16,343 nt of DNA from Bacteroidales bacterium (GCA_017508895.1 JAFWRA010000039.1:1-16343), one strand, 5' to 3'. Shown: positions 8,261 through 15,204, numbered from the stretch's first letter. The notes: generated by a model from the sequence alone, not told the origin. Numbers and translations: made by a program.

Positions 8261-8294
8261 AAAGGTGAACCTTGCTTGAGGTTCACCTTTTTTT
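8261..8294. terminator. Strong intrinsic terminator, probably bidirectional
   Basis: An 11-bp perfect stem (aaaggtgaacc at 8261-8271 with ggttcaccttt at 8280-8290) and an 8-nt loop are followed by a run of T on the plus strand. It begins 23 bp after the stop of the large T9SS gene. On the minus strand the hairpin is also followed by a T-rich stretch, so it could stop transcripts coming from the convergent protease gene. Confidence 0.85.
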
Positions 8295-8350
8295 ATAAAT
8301 AGATGAGCAAAATTAGTTTTCCAATTGGACACGAGACTACAAGACTTTTT

Positions 8351-8443
8351 GACTATGACCATTGACAATGACTATGACCGTTTCCACGGGGATGCTGAAG
8401 TTTCAGCCCTTGGTTGAAGTGGTCATTGTCATAGTCATAAGTC
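8351..8443. repeat. Imperfect inverted repeat of gactatgac words
   Basis: The arms 8362-8379 and 8421-8438 are complementary at 15 of 18 positions and are built from repeated gactatgac / gacaatgac words. Between them lies a smaller perfect hairpin, gctgaa-gt-ttcagc. The structure lies in the non-coding gap between two convergent genes (8238-8510). No coding signal was seen there. Confidence 0.5.
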
Positions 8444-8510
8444 ATCGTCCCGAAGCCAAAAAATATTGCAGTTTAATTTTGAACAGTTACTTATTACGGA
8501 AATACTCCTT

Positions 8511-10160
8511 TTACTTTGTCAGTACAAGCTTCAGCGTCTCGCTGCCTGACTCCGACACAGCATTAATGAAATACACACCTGAGTTCAGCGTGTTGAGGTA
8601 ACGCTCAAACGATGTGTGGTTCAAACCATTGAAGCTATAGGAATGCAGTTTGTGACCCATGAAGTCATAGATAGTCAATTCGGCCTTATGAAGGTCATTC
8701 AACAACACATGCACCTCACCGTTGGAAGGATTGGGATACACTGTGATGATATGGGCAGGGGTGTTGCCTATTGGCTCTTCAACGCTCAACAGCTCCAAGG
8801 CTTGGCTGAAGTCGGGGATGCCATATCCATATTTGCTGTCAGGATTATCGGCACGGTCGCCGCTAGCACGGATGACATCGCAAAGCTCCTGCACCGAGGT
8901 GTAAGGCAACGCTTGACGCAAGCATGTCACTGCGCCAGCCAACACGGGCGTGGCAAACGAAGTGCCATCGCCATTATAATAAGGCCACCAGCTGCCATAA
9001 CCCGAAGCCACGTATGTGCCTTGTCCCATCGCCATCACATCAGGTTTGATACGATCATCGTAGGTCGGGCCCACCGAACTGAAAGAAGCACGGTTGCCGT
9101 TGCCATCGACTGCACCGACGGTCAGGATATGCTCGGCATCAGCAGGGATACCCAAAGTGCAAACGCCATCCCCTTCGTTGCCAGCGGCATTCATGCAAAT
9201 CATGCCACGAGAAGCAGCAATTTCTGCACCGATTGTCATGGGAGCTGTCTTTCCATCAAAATGTTCAAAAGGATGATTCCACTCGCTCATGTCGAAGCTG
9301 ATATAGCCCAATGAGGTGGTGCAAACATCCACGCCAAGGCTGTCGGCATATTCGGCACCCGATACCCAGTTGTATTCCTCGATGATGTTTTCCGTGTCGC
9401 CATCCTCGGTGTGAATCAGGTAATACGAAGCCTTGTAAGCCGTACCCACCATGTTATTGGGGTCGTAGGCGGCCATGGTGCTCAAGCAGGAAGTGCCATG
9501 CGTGCTCTGTGAATACACCGAACTTGAACCATAGACGAAATCACGGACGCCAAGCAGACGGCCTTCCTCTCTCATGTTGTCGAAACAGGAAGCCTCTTCC
9601 GTTCCAATGAAGCCACCATCAAGAACGGCGACTACAACGCCTGTGCCATCATAACCCATATCGTGCAACAGATTGACTTTCAGTTGTGTAACCTGAGCTT
9701 CGGCACCGCCATAGAAGCCGTTCATCCCACGATTGACTGACGAGGGCTTCATCTCGTTGGCCATCCAGCGTTCCTTAAGTTCTTGTGCTTTAAGGTCATT
9801 GGGGCAATTGCGCACCTCTGCCACGAAAGGCAAGGCATTGATGGCTCCTATTACGTTTGAATCAGTAGTATAGACAGAAACACCATTCAACCATTTTGAG
9901 GGGTTGATCAGTTGGGCACCGCAATCGGCCACTGCCTGTAGATATTGCGGATTGACAGGGATGTCGTACGCATCGATGGTAATACCCAGATTGGCACGGC
10001 GTTGCAAAGCCCTTGGACTCAAGTAATCCTCAGGATTGTCAATAGAATAAGGCGAGTCGTTCTTGTCGGTGAACTGCACCCAATAGATGTTGGTCGCGAC
10101 TTGCGCCTCAGCAAACAAAGAGGCTGCAAAAAACAGCAATAAAAAAGATAATTTTTTCAT
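8511..10160 (-). CDS. T9SS-secreted subtilisin-like serine protease (S8)
   Basis: A 549-residue secreted peptidase of the subtilase family. A signal peptide spans residues 1-19 (SLFAEAQ). Residues ~25-115 form an N-terminal prodomain-like region (YWVQFTDKNDSPYSIDNPEDYLSPRALQRR), a combination familiar from Bacteroidetes subtilases. The catalytic triad is complete: Asp181 (AVLDGGF), His221 (STHGTSCLS) and Ser401 (GDGTSFATP), with oxyanion Asn328 in NAAGNEG. Residues ~470-549 are a T9SS sorting domain (ITVYPNPSNGEVHV, LTIYDFMGHKLHS, LNSGVYFINAV). The protease should therefore act at the cell surface or outside the cell. Its substrate cannot be read from the sequence. It converges on the large T9SS surface protein gene and has its own promoter box. 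No motif appears to be missing. Confidence 0.92.
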   Translation of the reverse strand: MKKLSFLLLFFAASLFAEAQVATNIYWVQFTDKNDSPYSIDNPEDYLSPRALQRRANLGITIDAYDIPVNPQYLQAVADCGAQLINPSKWLNGVSVYTTDSNVIGAINALPFVAEVRNCPNDLKAQELKERWMANEMKPSSVNRGMNGFYGGAEAQVTQLKVNLLHDMGYDGTGVVVAVLDGGFIGTEEASCFDNMREEGRLLGVRDFVYGSSSVYSQSTHGTSCLSTMAAYDPNNMVGTAYKASYYLIHTEDGDTENIIEEYNWVSGAEYADSLGVDVCTTSLGYISFDMSEWNHPFEHFDGKTAPMTIGAEIAASRGMICMNAAGNEGDGVCTLGIPADAEHILTVGAVDGNGNRASFSSVGPTYDDRIKPDVMAMGQGTYVASGYGSWWPYYNGDGTSFATPVLAGAVTCLRQALPYTSVQELCDVIRASGDRADNPDSKYGYGIPDFSQALELLSVEEPIGNTPAHIITVYPNPSNGEVHVLLNDLHKAELTIYDFMGHKLHSYSFNGLNHTSFERYLNTLNSGVYFINAVSESGSETLKLVLTK

Positions 10161-10182
10161 AGAAATAAGACTTTAAAACGCG

Positions 10183-10190
10183 CAAAAATA
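10183..10190 (-). promoter_or_regulatory. Bacteroidetes -7 box (TATTTTTG)
   Basis: On the minus strand TATTTTTG matches TAnnTTTG and ends 23 nt upstream of the protease ATG at 10160, implying a leader of about 18 nt. Confidence 0.6.
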
Positions 10191-10343
10191 GTAAGATTTT
10201 TGATTTAAGAATCAAAATTCAATATTTAAGATTAAAATTCAAAATTCAAGTTCTTATTTAACTACAGATTACACAGATTTTACAGATATTTTCGGGTCAG
10301 AATTTTGCAGCTTCGCTTCCGATGATTACAGATAAGCCACACA
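10191..10343. other. AT-rich non-coding stretch upstream of the heptamer tract
   Basis: There is no gene here. The stretch contains approximate repeats of (a)aaattcaa (about 10210-10250) and of cagatt/cagata words (about 10264-10333, as in acagattacacagattttacagat), both of low complexity. It separates the protease promoter from the heptamer tract and trmD. No attachment site or RNA gene is recognised. Confidence 0.5.
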
Positions 10344-10516
10344 CATTCTACATTCTACATTCTGCATTCATCATTCTGCATTCAGCATTCTACATTCAGC
10401 ATTCAGCATTCTGCATTCTACATTCTGCATTCTACATTCTGCATTCATCATTCTGCATTCATCATTCTGCATTCATCATTCTGCATTCATCATTCTGCAT
10501 TCTACATTCAGCATTC
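10344..10516. repeat. Heptamer tandem repeat CATTCNN, 24.7 copies
   Basis: The 173-bp tract parses without any indel into 24 consecutive 7-bp units plus a final CATTC. The CATTC core is identical in all 25 occurrences, while the last two bases take only four values: TA, TG, AT or AG. Units 14-22 alternate strictly CATTCTG / CATTCAT. The tract ends 11 bp before the trmD -7 box, so the normal -33 position falls inside the repeat. It happens to be open in the trmD frame, which creates a false N-terminal extension. Confidence 0.9.
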
Positions 10517-10527
10517 AAAAAATTCAC

Positions 10528-10535
10528 TACTTTTG
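10528..10535 (+). promoter_or_regulatory. trmD -7 box (TACTTTTG)
   Basis: An exact TAnnTTTG match 17 nt upstream of the trmD ATG at 10553, predicting a leader of about 13 nt. Its -33 region lies in the heptamer tract. Confidence 0.6.
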
Positions 10536-10552
10536 CAAAAAATTTCAACGCC

Positions 10553-11242
10553 ATGCGCATCGACATCATCGCCGTTTTTCCCGAAATGTTTGAAGGACCT
10601 TTTACTGAATCCATCATCAAACGTGCTATAAACAAAGGCATTGTGGAGATTGGCCTGCACAACCTCCGTGACTACAGCACCGACAAGCACCACAAGGTGG
10701 ACGACTATTCTTTTGCAGCCGGTGCGGGCATGGTGATGATGATCGAGCCTGTCGACAACTGCATCACCCACCTCAAAAGCCAACGCGACTACGACGAAGT
10801 CATCTACATGAGTCCCGATGGCGAGCTTTTGGATCAGCCGATGTGCAACCATCTTTCCATGAAACAGAACCTCATCATCCTTTGCGGACATTACAAAGGC
10901 ATTGACGAACGCATCCGTGAACATTTGATTACCAAGGAAATAAGCATCGGTAATTATGTCCTTTCGGGAGGCGAACTGGGTGCGGCCGTCTTGGTTGACA
11001 GTCTGGTGCGACTTATACCCGGTGCTTTGAGTGACGAAACCTCAGCGCTTTCCGACTCGTTTCAGGACGGTTTGGTGTCGCCACCCGTCTACACAAGACC
11101 GCGAAACTACAAAGGCTGGGAAGTTCCGGAGATTCTATTGTCGGGTAATGACCTAAAAATCAACGAATGGAAAATGGAGCAGGCCATTCAACGCACCAAA
11201 GAACGTAGGCCTGAAATGTACGAAATTTTCAAAAAAAGCTGA
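10553..11242 (+). CDS. trmD: tRNA (guanine-N1)-methyltransferase TrmD
   Basis: A 229-residue SPOUT-class enzyme that transfers a methyl group from S-adenosylmethionine to N1 of G37 in tRNAs, preventing +1 frameshifting. The sequence opens with the family signature [20 protein letters not shown]. It contains [11 protein letters not shown], the knot and cofactor segments [13 protein letters not shown] and [27 protein letters not shown], and the active-site loop [17 protein letters not shown], which carries the expected catalytic Asp. The ATG at 10553 is chosen because the family begins there and a -7 box lies just upstream. The frame stays open back to 10322, but that part only translates the heptamer repeat. 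rplS follows after 77 bp, a widespread pairing (rpsP-rimM-trmD-rplS in E. coli); rpsP and rimM are not here. Confidence 0.95.
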   Translation: MRIDIIAVFPEMFEGPFTESIIKRAINKGIVEIGLHNLRDYSTDKHHKVDDYSFAAGAGMVMMIEPVDNCITHLKSQRDYDEVIYMSPDGELLDQPMCNHLSMKQNLIILCGHYKGIDERIREHLITKEISIGNYVLSGGELGAAVLVDSLVRLIPGALSDETSALSDSFQDGLVSPPVYTRPRNYKGWEVPEILLSGNDLKINEWKMEQAIQRTKERRPEMYEIFKKS

Positions 11243-11271
11243 TAATCTTAGCTACATATTGAAATTATTTG

Positions 11272-11279
11272 TATTTTTG
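11272..11279 (+). promoter_or_regulatory. rplS -7 box (TATTTTTG)
   Basis: A TAnnTTTG match in the 77-bp gap between trmD and rplS, 40 nt upstream of the rplS ATG. It suggests that the ribosomal protein gene can be transcribed independently of trmD. Confidence 0.55.
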
Positions 11280-11319
11280 CACCCACTTTTTGGAGAAAAA
11301 TATACAAAAATCATATAAA

Positions 11320-11673
11320 ATGAGCAAACAAGCATTAATCCAATTCGTTGAAGATCAAATCGTTGTAAAAGATTTTCCGAAGTTCAAGACAGGTGACACC
11401 ATTACGGTGACCTACAAGATTATTGAAGGACAAAAAGAGCGTCTGCAAAAGTTTCAAGGTACCGTCCTGAAGCGTAGCGGCCATGGCAAGACCGGCACTT
11501 TCACTATCCGCAAGATTTCCAACAACGTCGGCGTTGAAAGATGTTTCCCGATTGCCTCTCCCATGATTGAGAACATTGAGCTCAACAAACAGGGCTCGGT
11601 CCGCAAGTCACGTATTTATTACCTCCGTGGTTTACGTGGCAAGAAGGCCAAAATCAAGGAACTCAAGAAGTGA
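11320..11673 (+). CDS. rplS: 50S ribosomal protein L19
   Basis: A 117-residue protein of the bL19 family, which sits at the 30S-50S interface of the large subunit. Family features are all present: the N-terminal helix (MSKQALIQFVEDQIV), the GDTITVTYKIIEGQKERLQKFQGTVLKR SH3-like barrel, GTFTIRKISNNVGVERCFPIASPMIENIEL, and the basic tail (SRIYYLRGLRGKKAKIKELKK). The length is typical. The ATG at 11320 fits the family N-terminus; the frame is open a further 17 codons upstream, but that segment includes the promoter box. A terminator lies about 20 bp after the stop. Confidence 0.97.
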   Translation: MSKQALIQFVEDQIVVKDFPKFKTGDTITVTYKIIEGQKERLQKFQGTVLKRSGHGKTGTFTIRKISNNVGVERCFPIASPMIENIELNKQGSVRKSRIYYLRGLRGKKAKIKELKK

Positions 11674-11694
11674 TTCCTTCATCAACGAAAAAAG

Positions 11695-11721
11695 AAAGCT
11701 CCGATTTTTCGGGGCTTTTTT
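11695..11721. terminator. Intrinsic terminator after rplS
   Basis: A 10-bp stem (aaagctccga at 11695-11704 with tcggggcttt at 11709-11718, one G-T pair) and a 4-T loop are followed by T residues. On the minus strand the hairpin is also followed by T-rich sequence, so it may serve the convergent murL-murD gene as well. Confidence 0.8.
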
Positions 11722-11742
11722 GTTTATGGGCTTTTCATTAGG

Positions 11743-11805
11743 CTTTTGATGCTATGTCATTCCATGCAAAAGATTGCAGGGCGACGCAATCTATAGCATC
11801 AAAAG
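11743..11805. repeat. 63-bp nested palindrome (REP/MITE-like)
   Basis: A perfect 13-bp terminal inverted repeat (cttttgatgctat at 11743-11755, atagcatcaaaag at 11793-11805) encloses an inner perfect 7-bp hairpin (agattgc at 11771-11777, gcaatct at 11786-11792). The right arms of the two stems abut, and 15 unpaired bases lie on the left side. The inner words (attgc..gcgacgcaatc, gtcatt) resemble the widely dispersed bacterial repeat family containing GTCATTGCGAGG...GAAGCAATC. It lies 7 bp past the stop of murL-murD. Confidence 0.65.
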
Positions 11806-11811
11806 AAACTA

Positions 11812-14538
11812 TCATGTCAATTTAAAGTTGGCAGTCAAAGCTTTGAATTTTCCTCCCCTTTCTTCGAAATTCTTATACTGGTCGTAACTGGAGGCAGCAG
11901 GCGACAACAGGCAAACATCGCCTGGCTTAGCGTTTGCAGCCACGTAAGAAAAGGCTTCTTCCATAGTGGCATAATAAAATAAGGTCGGTTCTCCGATGCT
12001 TCGGCTATGCTCGGTAACCGCAGGCTCAGCAACCTTAGCTATTAATTGCATCATCCTCTCCCCCGCTTTTCCGGTAAACAAAAGGTGCGGCACAGGATGC
12101 GCTTTCAGATAGTCCACCAAAGGCTGATAGTCGATACCACGGTCGAAGCCGCCAAGCAACAGGAAGTCGACGCGCCCCAAAGCCTCGCATGCCGAGATGG
12201 TGGCCTGAGGGATGGTGGAGATGCTGTCGTTGACGAAGGTCACGCCACCAAAAGTGCCGACCGGCTCCAAACGATGTTCCAATGGTTTGAAAGTATAGAG
12301 ATAAGGAACAAGTTCCAGAGCATCCACACCGTAGGCATAACACGCCAGCAACGCCGCCTTGACATTCAGCAGGTTATGCTCACCAAGCAGCGGCAAGGCC
12401 GTGCAGTCGACCAGATCATCGATATCAAACAAGGAGAACACGATATTGTTGACAAACAGACTCCAAGCTTCCTCCATCAAAGACTCATGGACGACAGCCA
12501 TGTCGTCTTCGCCCATATAACGCATGATGTTGAGTTTGGCCTCGGTGTAACGTTGCATCGTCCCGAAATGGTCGAGATGCTCTTCAAAAATATTGAGCAG
12601 TACGCCCACTCGGGGACTGTTGTGCACATATTCTAATTGATGCGCCGATAGCTCGTACACCACGATACTTTCAGGCTTGATGTCCTCCATCACATCGAAA
12701 CAGGGGATGCCGATGTTGCCCGTGAGGATGGCATCGTGCCCCGATGACTTAAGCAGATGATAGATAAGACTCGTTGTTGTGCTCTTGCCTTTGGTGCCCG
12801 TGATGCCGATGGTCTGAGCATGGAACTGGCTAAGGAATAGGTCAGTCTGTGAGGTGATCTCAATCCCTTTCGTGTTGAAATCTTTCAACGAGATGCCTGG
12901 CGTCTTGATGACAATGTCGTAGTCATACATCGCCTCAAGATAGCCTTCTCCTGAATGGGTGACACCTTCCATCGCGTTCTTGTCGGCCACAGCAACGACG
13001 GCCTCGGGCAGGTATTTTTGTAAGAAACGCAGCGTCGACTTACCCTCCCTGCCGAAGCCAAGGATGAGAATGCGCTTGCCACGTAATCGATTCAGTATCA
13101 AATCAAACTCACCGCCCTTGTCATTCCCAGCAAAGGTTGTGGGATGGAAGGAATCTATGGGCAGTGACACTGGAGTTCCTATACCTTCTTTCAAAGCGGT
13201 TTGTAGGATTTGTTCAAAATGTGGAGGCAGGAAATGATGGGTGTTGAAGCGACTAAGGATCTCTTCCACCTTGCCTCGTCTACCCTCAACAGCCTCAAGG
13301 CATGCCCTCACCTCCTCCACCGTGCCCACACATTCGAAGGGTTTCACGGCAGCCGTGCCGTTCAGTTCTTCCAGGATGGGTTGCTGGCTATCGTCGGCCA
13401 TCAAGTCTTTGCCAAAAACAGACGTCAGCTTCTCTCTTGAAAGGAAGGGCGACAGGATAATCCACGTGAACAGGCACTTGGGGCATTTGCCGCACCAAGA
13501 ATCAGTTTTGCTGCCCGCGTTGCAGCTGCGAAACACGGGATGATAGGCCTCACATTGCGAAAACAGCTTGGCAATCTGCAGTTCGCTCAACGGTCGCAAG
13601 AAACTGAAATACTGCACTTCTTCGCTGAGGTTCTCAGCCACATAGTTTCTGAAATCACTCTCAAACTCGATGGATTTACTGTATTGGTGGTTAATGTTCG
13701 TCCCAGGCACCGTCGACTCGTTCGCGCTGTTTTCGTTCGACAGGGCAACGTACTTCGAATGACTTCCAAAGGCAACCAAAATGCTGATGAAAGCCAACAA
13801 GGCCGAGAAAGGCGTATGGCCGTTAAGATAGCCTTCAGCGTTGAGTTTCAGCATGGTCGGGTCGAGGGTGCGGTTGATGACGATGAACTCGTTTTCTTTA
13901 TAGCCCGCCGTCTTCACACAATTCAAAGTCGCGCCACGAGGATTCACAATCAATGGGATAACGGGCATTTCGTTGCGCAAACATTCCAGCGTCACCACAG
14001 AGTCCTTACCGCCGCCGATGGGAACAAGTGTCTTTTCTTCAAACCAGCTGTCCATGTCATTCCAGCGTAGGATGTGCGAAGGCTTGGAATCTATGGGTAG
14101 CGGCTCAATCTCCATCAAATCTTCCTCCGAAACCGAAATACTGTTCAGATACAAAAACTCACCCAACCCATTGTAATACAGCTTTTTCCAAAACGCTTTT
14201 TGTTTCTCCGTCAAAGCAAAAGGCTTCACCACCACCTTTTTCGGACAGGCGATTTTCCAATAGCTCACCAACTCCGTCATGCCGATTTGGAACGCCAAAG
14301 CCTGCAACTGTTCCTCGGTCATATTGTCCCAATCGAAGAAAGGTCTTACAGGTATCTCCAAGGTCGGGCGGAAATGGTAGCGGTCATCGAGGTTAAAATC
14401 AAAAGCTAAAGACAAGGCACCCTTTTCCCGTTTCACCGTCTGGCCTTCGAAAGTGAAGGATGCAAATTCCTTTCGCAGGGCATCAAATTTGGATTGATTG
14501 TTGGTTCGTTTCAAGACAAGTGTGTTTTTATGCCACAA
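11812..14538 (-). CDS. Fused MurL epimerase - MurD ligase (D-Glu branch of peptidoglycan)
   Basis: A 908-residue cytoplasmic protein with two catalytic halves. Residues ~20-445 match MurL, the ATP-dependent epimerase of UDP-MurNAc-L-Ala-L-Glu: PP-loop GGGKDS (175-180), LNGHTPFSALL (238-248), LSNENSANES (266-275), NHQYSKSIEFE (283-293), FLRPLSE, and Cys339/349/352/355 in RSCN...WCGKCPKC. Residues ~484-908 are a complete MurD: Rossmann LILGFGREG, P-loop GTKGKST (581-587, Lys585), YELSAHQLE, LNIFEEHLDHFG, GEHNLLN, PLEHRLE, and SPAASSYDQYKNFEERG. The usual NDSKATN is NDSISTI (770-776), losing the lysine that contacts glutamate in E. coli MurD. Residues ~836-851 (containing VTEHSRSI) come from an inserted repeat. 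The start is uncertain: TTG 14538 overlaps a -7 box, and TTG 14514 is an alternative. No internal stop or frameshift separates the halves. Confidence 0.88.
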   Translation of the reverse strand: MWHKNTLVLKRTNNQSKFDALRKEFASFTFEGQTVKREKGALSLAFDFNLDDRYHFRPTLEIPVRPFFDWDNMTEEQLQALAFQIGMTELVSYWKIACPKKVVVKPFALTEKQKAFWKKLYYNGLGEFLYLNSISVSEEDLMEIEPLPIDSKPSHILRWNDMDSWFEEKTLVPIGGGKDSVVTLECLRNEMPVIPLIVNPRGATLNCVKTAGYKENEFIVINRTLDPTMLKLNAEGYLNGHTPFSALLAFISILVAFGSHSKYVALSNENSANESTVPGTNINHQYSKSIEFESDFRNYVAENLSEEVQYFSFLRPLSELQIAKLFSQCEAYHPVFRSCNAGSKTDSWCGKCPKCLFTWIILSPFLSREKLTSVFGKDLMADDSQQPILEELNGTAAVKPFECVGTVEEVRACLEAVEGRRGKVEEILSRFNTHHFLPPHFEQILQTALKEGIGTPVSLPIDSFHPTTFAGNDKGGEFDLILNRLRGKRILILGFGREGKSTLRFLQKYLPEAVVAVADKNAMEGVTHSGEGYLEAMYDYDIVIKTPGISLKDFNTKGIEITSQTDLFLSQFHAQTIGITGTKGKSTTTSLIYHLLKSSGHDAILTGNIGIPCFDVMEDIKPESIVVYELSAHQLEYVHNSPRVGVLLNIFEEHLDHFGTMQRYTEAKLNIMRYMGEDDMAVVHESLMEEAWSLFVNNIVFSLFDIDDLVDCTALPLLGEHNLLNVKAALLACYAYGVDALELVPYLYTFKPLEHRLEPVGTFGGVTFVNDSISTIPQATISACEALGRVDFLLLGGFDRGIDYQPLVDYLKAHPVPHLLFTGKAGERMMQLIAKVAEPAVTEHSRSIGEPTLFYYATMEEAFSYVAANAKPGDVCLLSPAASSYDQYKNFEERGGKFKALTANFKLT
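11987..12034. repeat. 48-bp dispersed-repeat-like insertion in the MurD domain
   Basis: The segment begins ggttctccgatgc and ends ggctcagcaacc, with ggtt/aacc termini and a small palindrome cggt-a-accg at its centre (12012-12020). It is exactly 16 codons long and stays in frame, encoding about AEPAVTEHSRSIGEPT. The peptide VTEHSRS and the DNA word aggctcagcaacc are ones I recall from dispersed repeats in many bacterial genomes. It falls between MurD segments that normally adjoin in a loop of the C-terminal domain. Confidence 0.6.
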
Positions 14539-14543
14539 AATTA
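14536..14543 (-). promoter_or_regulatory. -7 box (TAATTTTG) overlapping the first codon of murL-murD
   Basis: On the minus strand TAATTTTG fits TAnnTTTG, with a TTTG at 14567-14570 about 23 nt upstream as a possible -33. Its last three bases are the TTG that would be the first codon of the longest frame. If the promoter is real, the translated start must lie downstream, for example at the TTG at 14514. Confidence 0.45.
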
Positions 14544-14575
14544 CAAATTATGGCTTGATTATCGTGCAAAAAGTC

Positions 14576-14583
14576 TAATTTTG
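14576..14583 (+). promoter_or_regulatory. -7 box (TAATTTTG) just before the AlgH gene
   Basis: TAATTTTG matches TAnnTTTG, and a TTG at 14555-14557 lies 18 nt upstream as a -33 candidate. The GTG start codon is at 14588, only 4 nt past the box, so transcription would begin at about the start codon. The region 14536-14583 is shared with the opposing murL-murD promoter. Confidence 0.5.
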
Positions 14584-14587
14584 CGGT

Positions 14588-15178
14588 GTGGATTTAGGAG
14601 AAAAGTTTATCATACGCAGTAACTCATTGGATCCGAAACAAGGTAAAATCTTGATTTCCGAGCCTTTAATGAACGATTTCCATTTCGGGAGGTCGGTGGT
14701 TTTGCTTATCGACCACGAGGAATCGGAAGGCAGTTTCGGCATCATCATCAACAAGAAATTGGAGGTACAGGTCAATCATATTGTCGACGAGTTCCCCGAT
14801 TTCGAGGCCCCTGTGTATCTGGGCGGTCCCGTGGCTGAAGACCAGCTTTTTTTCATCCACACCTTAGGCGAAATGATTCCCGACTCCTACCCCATCGTCG
14901 ACGGCCTCTACTGGGGCGGCAACCACGAGACCCTGGCTACTCTGATCCATACAGGCATTGCCAACGAGGACAACGTGCGTTTCTATTTGGGTTATTCGGG
15001 CTGGGAAGCCGGACAATTGGTCACCGAGTTGGTGCGCAACACTTGGCTCATTGGCGACATCACGAAGGAGCAATACCTCGACACGCCTGCTGAGAAGATG
15101 TGGCAGGCCTTCGTCGACAAAATGGGCAACCCCTACGAAATGTGGAAACGTTTTCCGAAAGACTTTCAAGACAACTAA
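14588..15178 (+). CDS. YqgE/AlgH family protein (UPF0301)
   Basis: A 196-residue cytoplasmic protein of the YqgE/AlgH family, conserved in Gram-negative bacteria and of uncertain biochemical function (AlgH was named for an effect on alginate expression in Pseudomonas). Hallmarks are GKILISEPLMNDFHFGRSVVLLIDHEESEGSFGIIINK, VYLGGPVAEDQLFFIHT, and the late segment VRFYLGYSGWEAGQLVTEL. The length is typical. The start is a GTG: family homology (FIIRSNSLDPKQGKILISEP) begins within the first ten codons, and the next in-frame ATG (residue 28) would remove conserved sequence. The gene is divergent from murL-murD and is followed by the M16 protease gene after 26 bp, so the two may be co-transcribed. 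Confidence 0.93.
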   Translation: MDLGEKFIIRSNSLDPKQGKILISEPLMNDFHFGRSVVLLIDHEESEGSFGIIINKKLEVQVNHIVDEFPDFEAPVYLGGPVAEDQLFFIHTLGEMIPDSYPIVDGLYWGGNHETLATLIHTGIANEDNVRFYLGYSGWEAGQLVTELVRNTWLIGDITKEQYLDTPAEKMWQAFVDKMGNPYEMWKRFPKDFQDN

Positions 15179-15204
15179 ATTATATTCAACTTAATACATT
15201 TGAA

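Noticed and set aside
8616..9314. A 232-codon plus-strand frame.
   Set aside because: It is antisense to the subtilase gene, whose catalytic triad and sorting domain fix the coding strand.
10322..10552. A 77-codon N-terminal extension of TrmD (repeated ILHSAF-type peptide).
   Set aside because: It is the translation of the CATTCNN heptamer tract. The -7 box lies inside it, and the TrmD family begins at [13 protein letters not shown].
10462..10662. A minus-strand frame ending in [17 protein letters not shown].
   Set aside because: This is the reverse translation of the heptamer repeat plus antisense trmD, a common false gene in Bacteroidetes genomes.
11269..11319. A 17-codon extension of ribosomal protein L19.
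   Set aside because: It overlaps the TATTTTTG promoter box, and L19 homology begins at the ATG at 11320.
15195..15202. TACATTTG, matching TAnnTTTG, immediately before the M16 protease ATG.
   Set aside because: It ends only 2 nt before the ATG, the gene lies 26 bp behind the AlgH gene, and co-transcription explains its expression; the match may be chance in AT-rich DNA.
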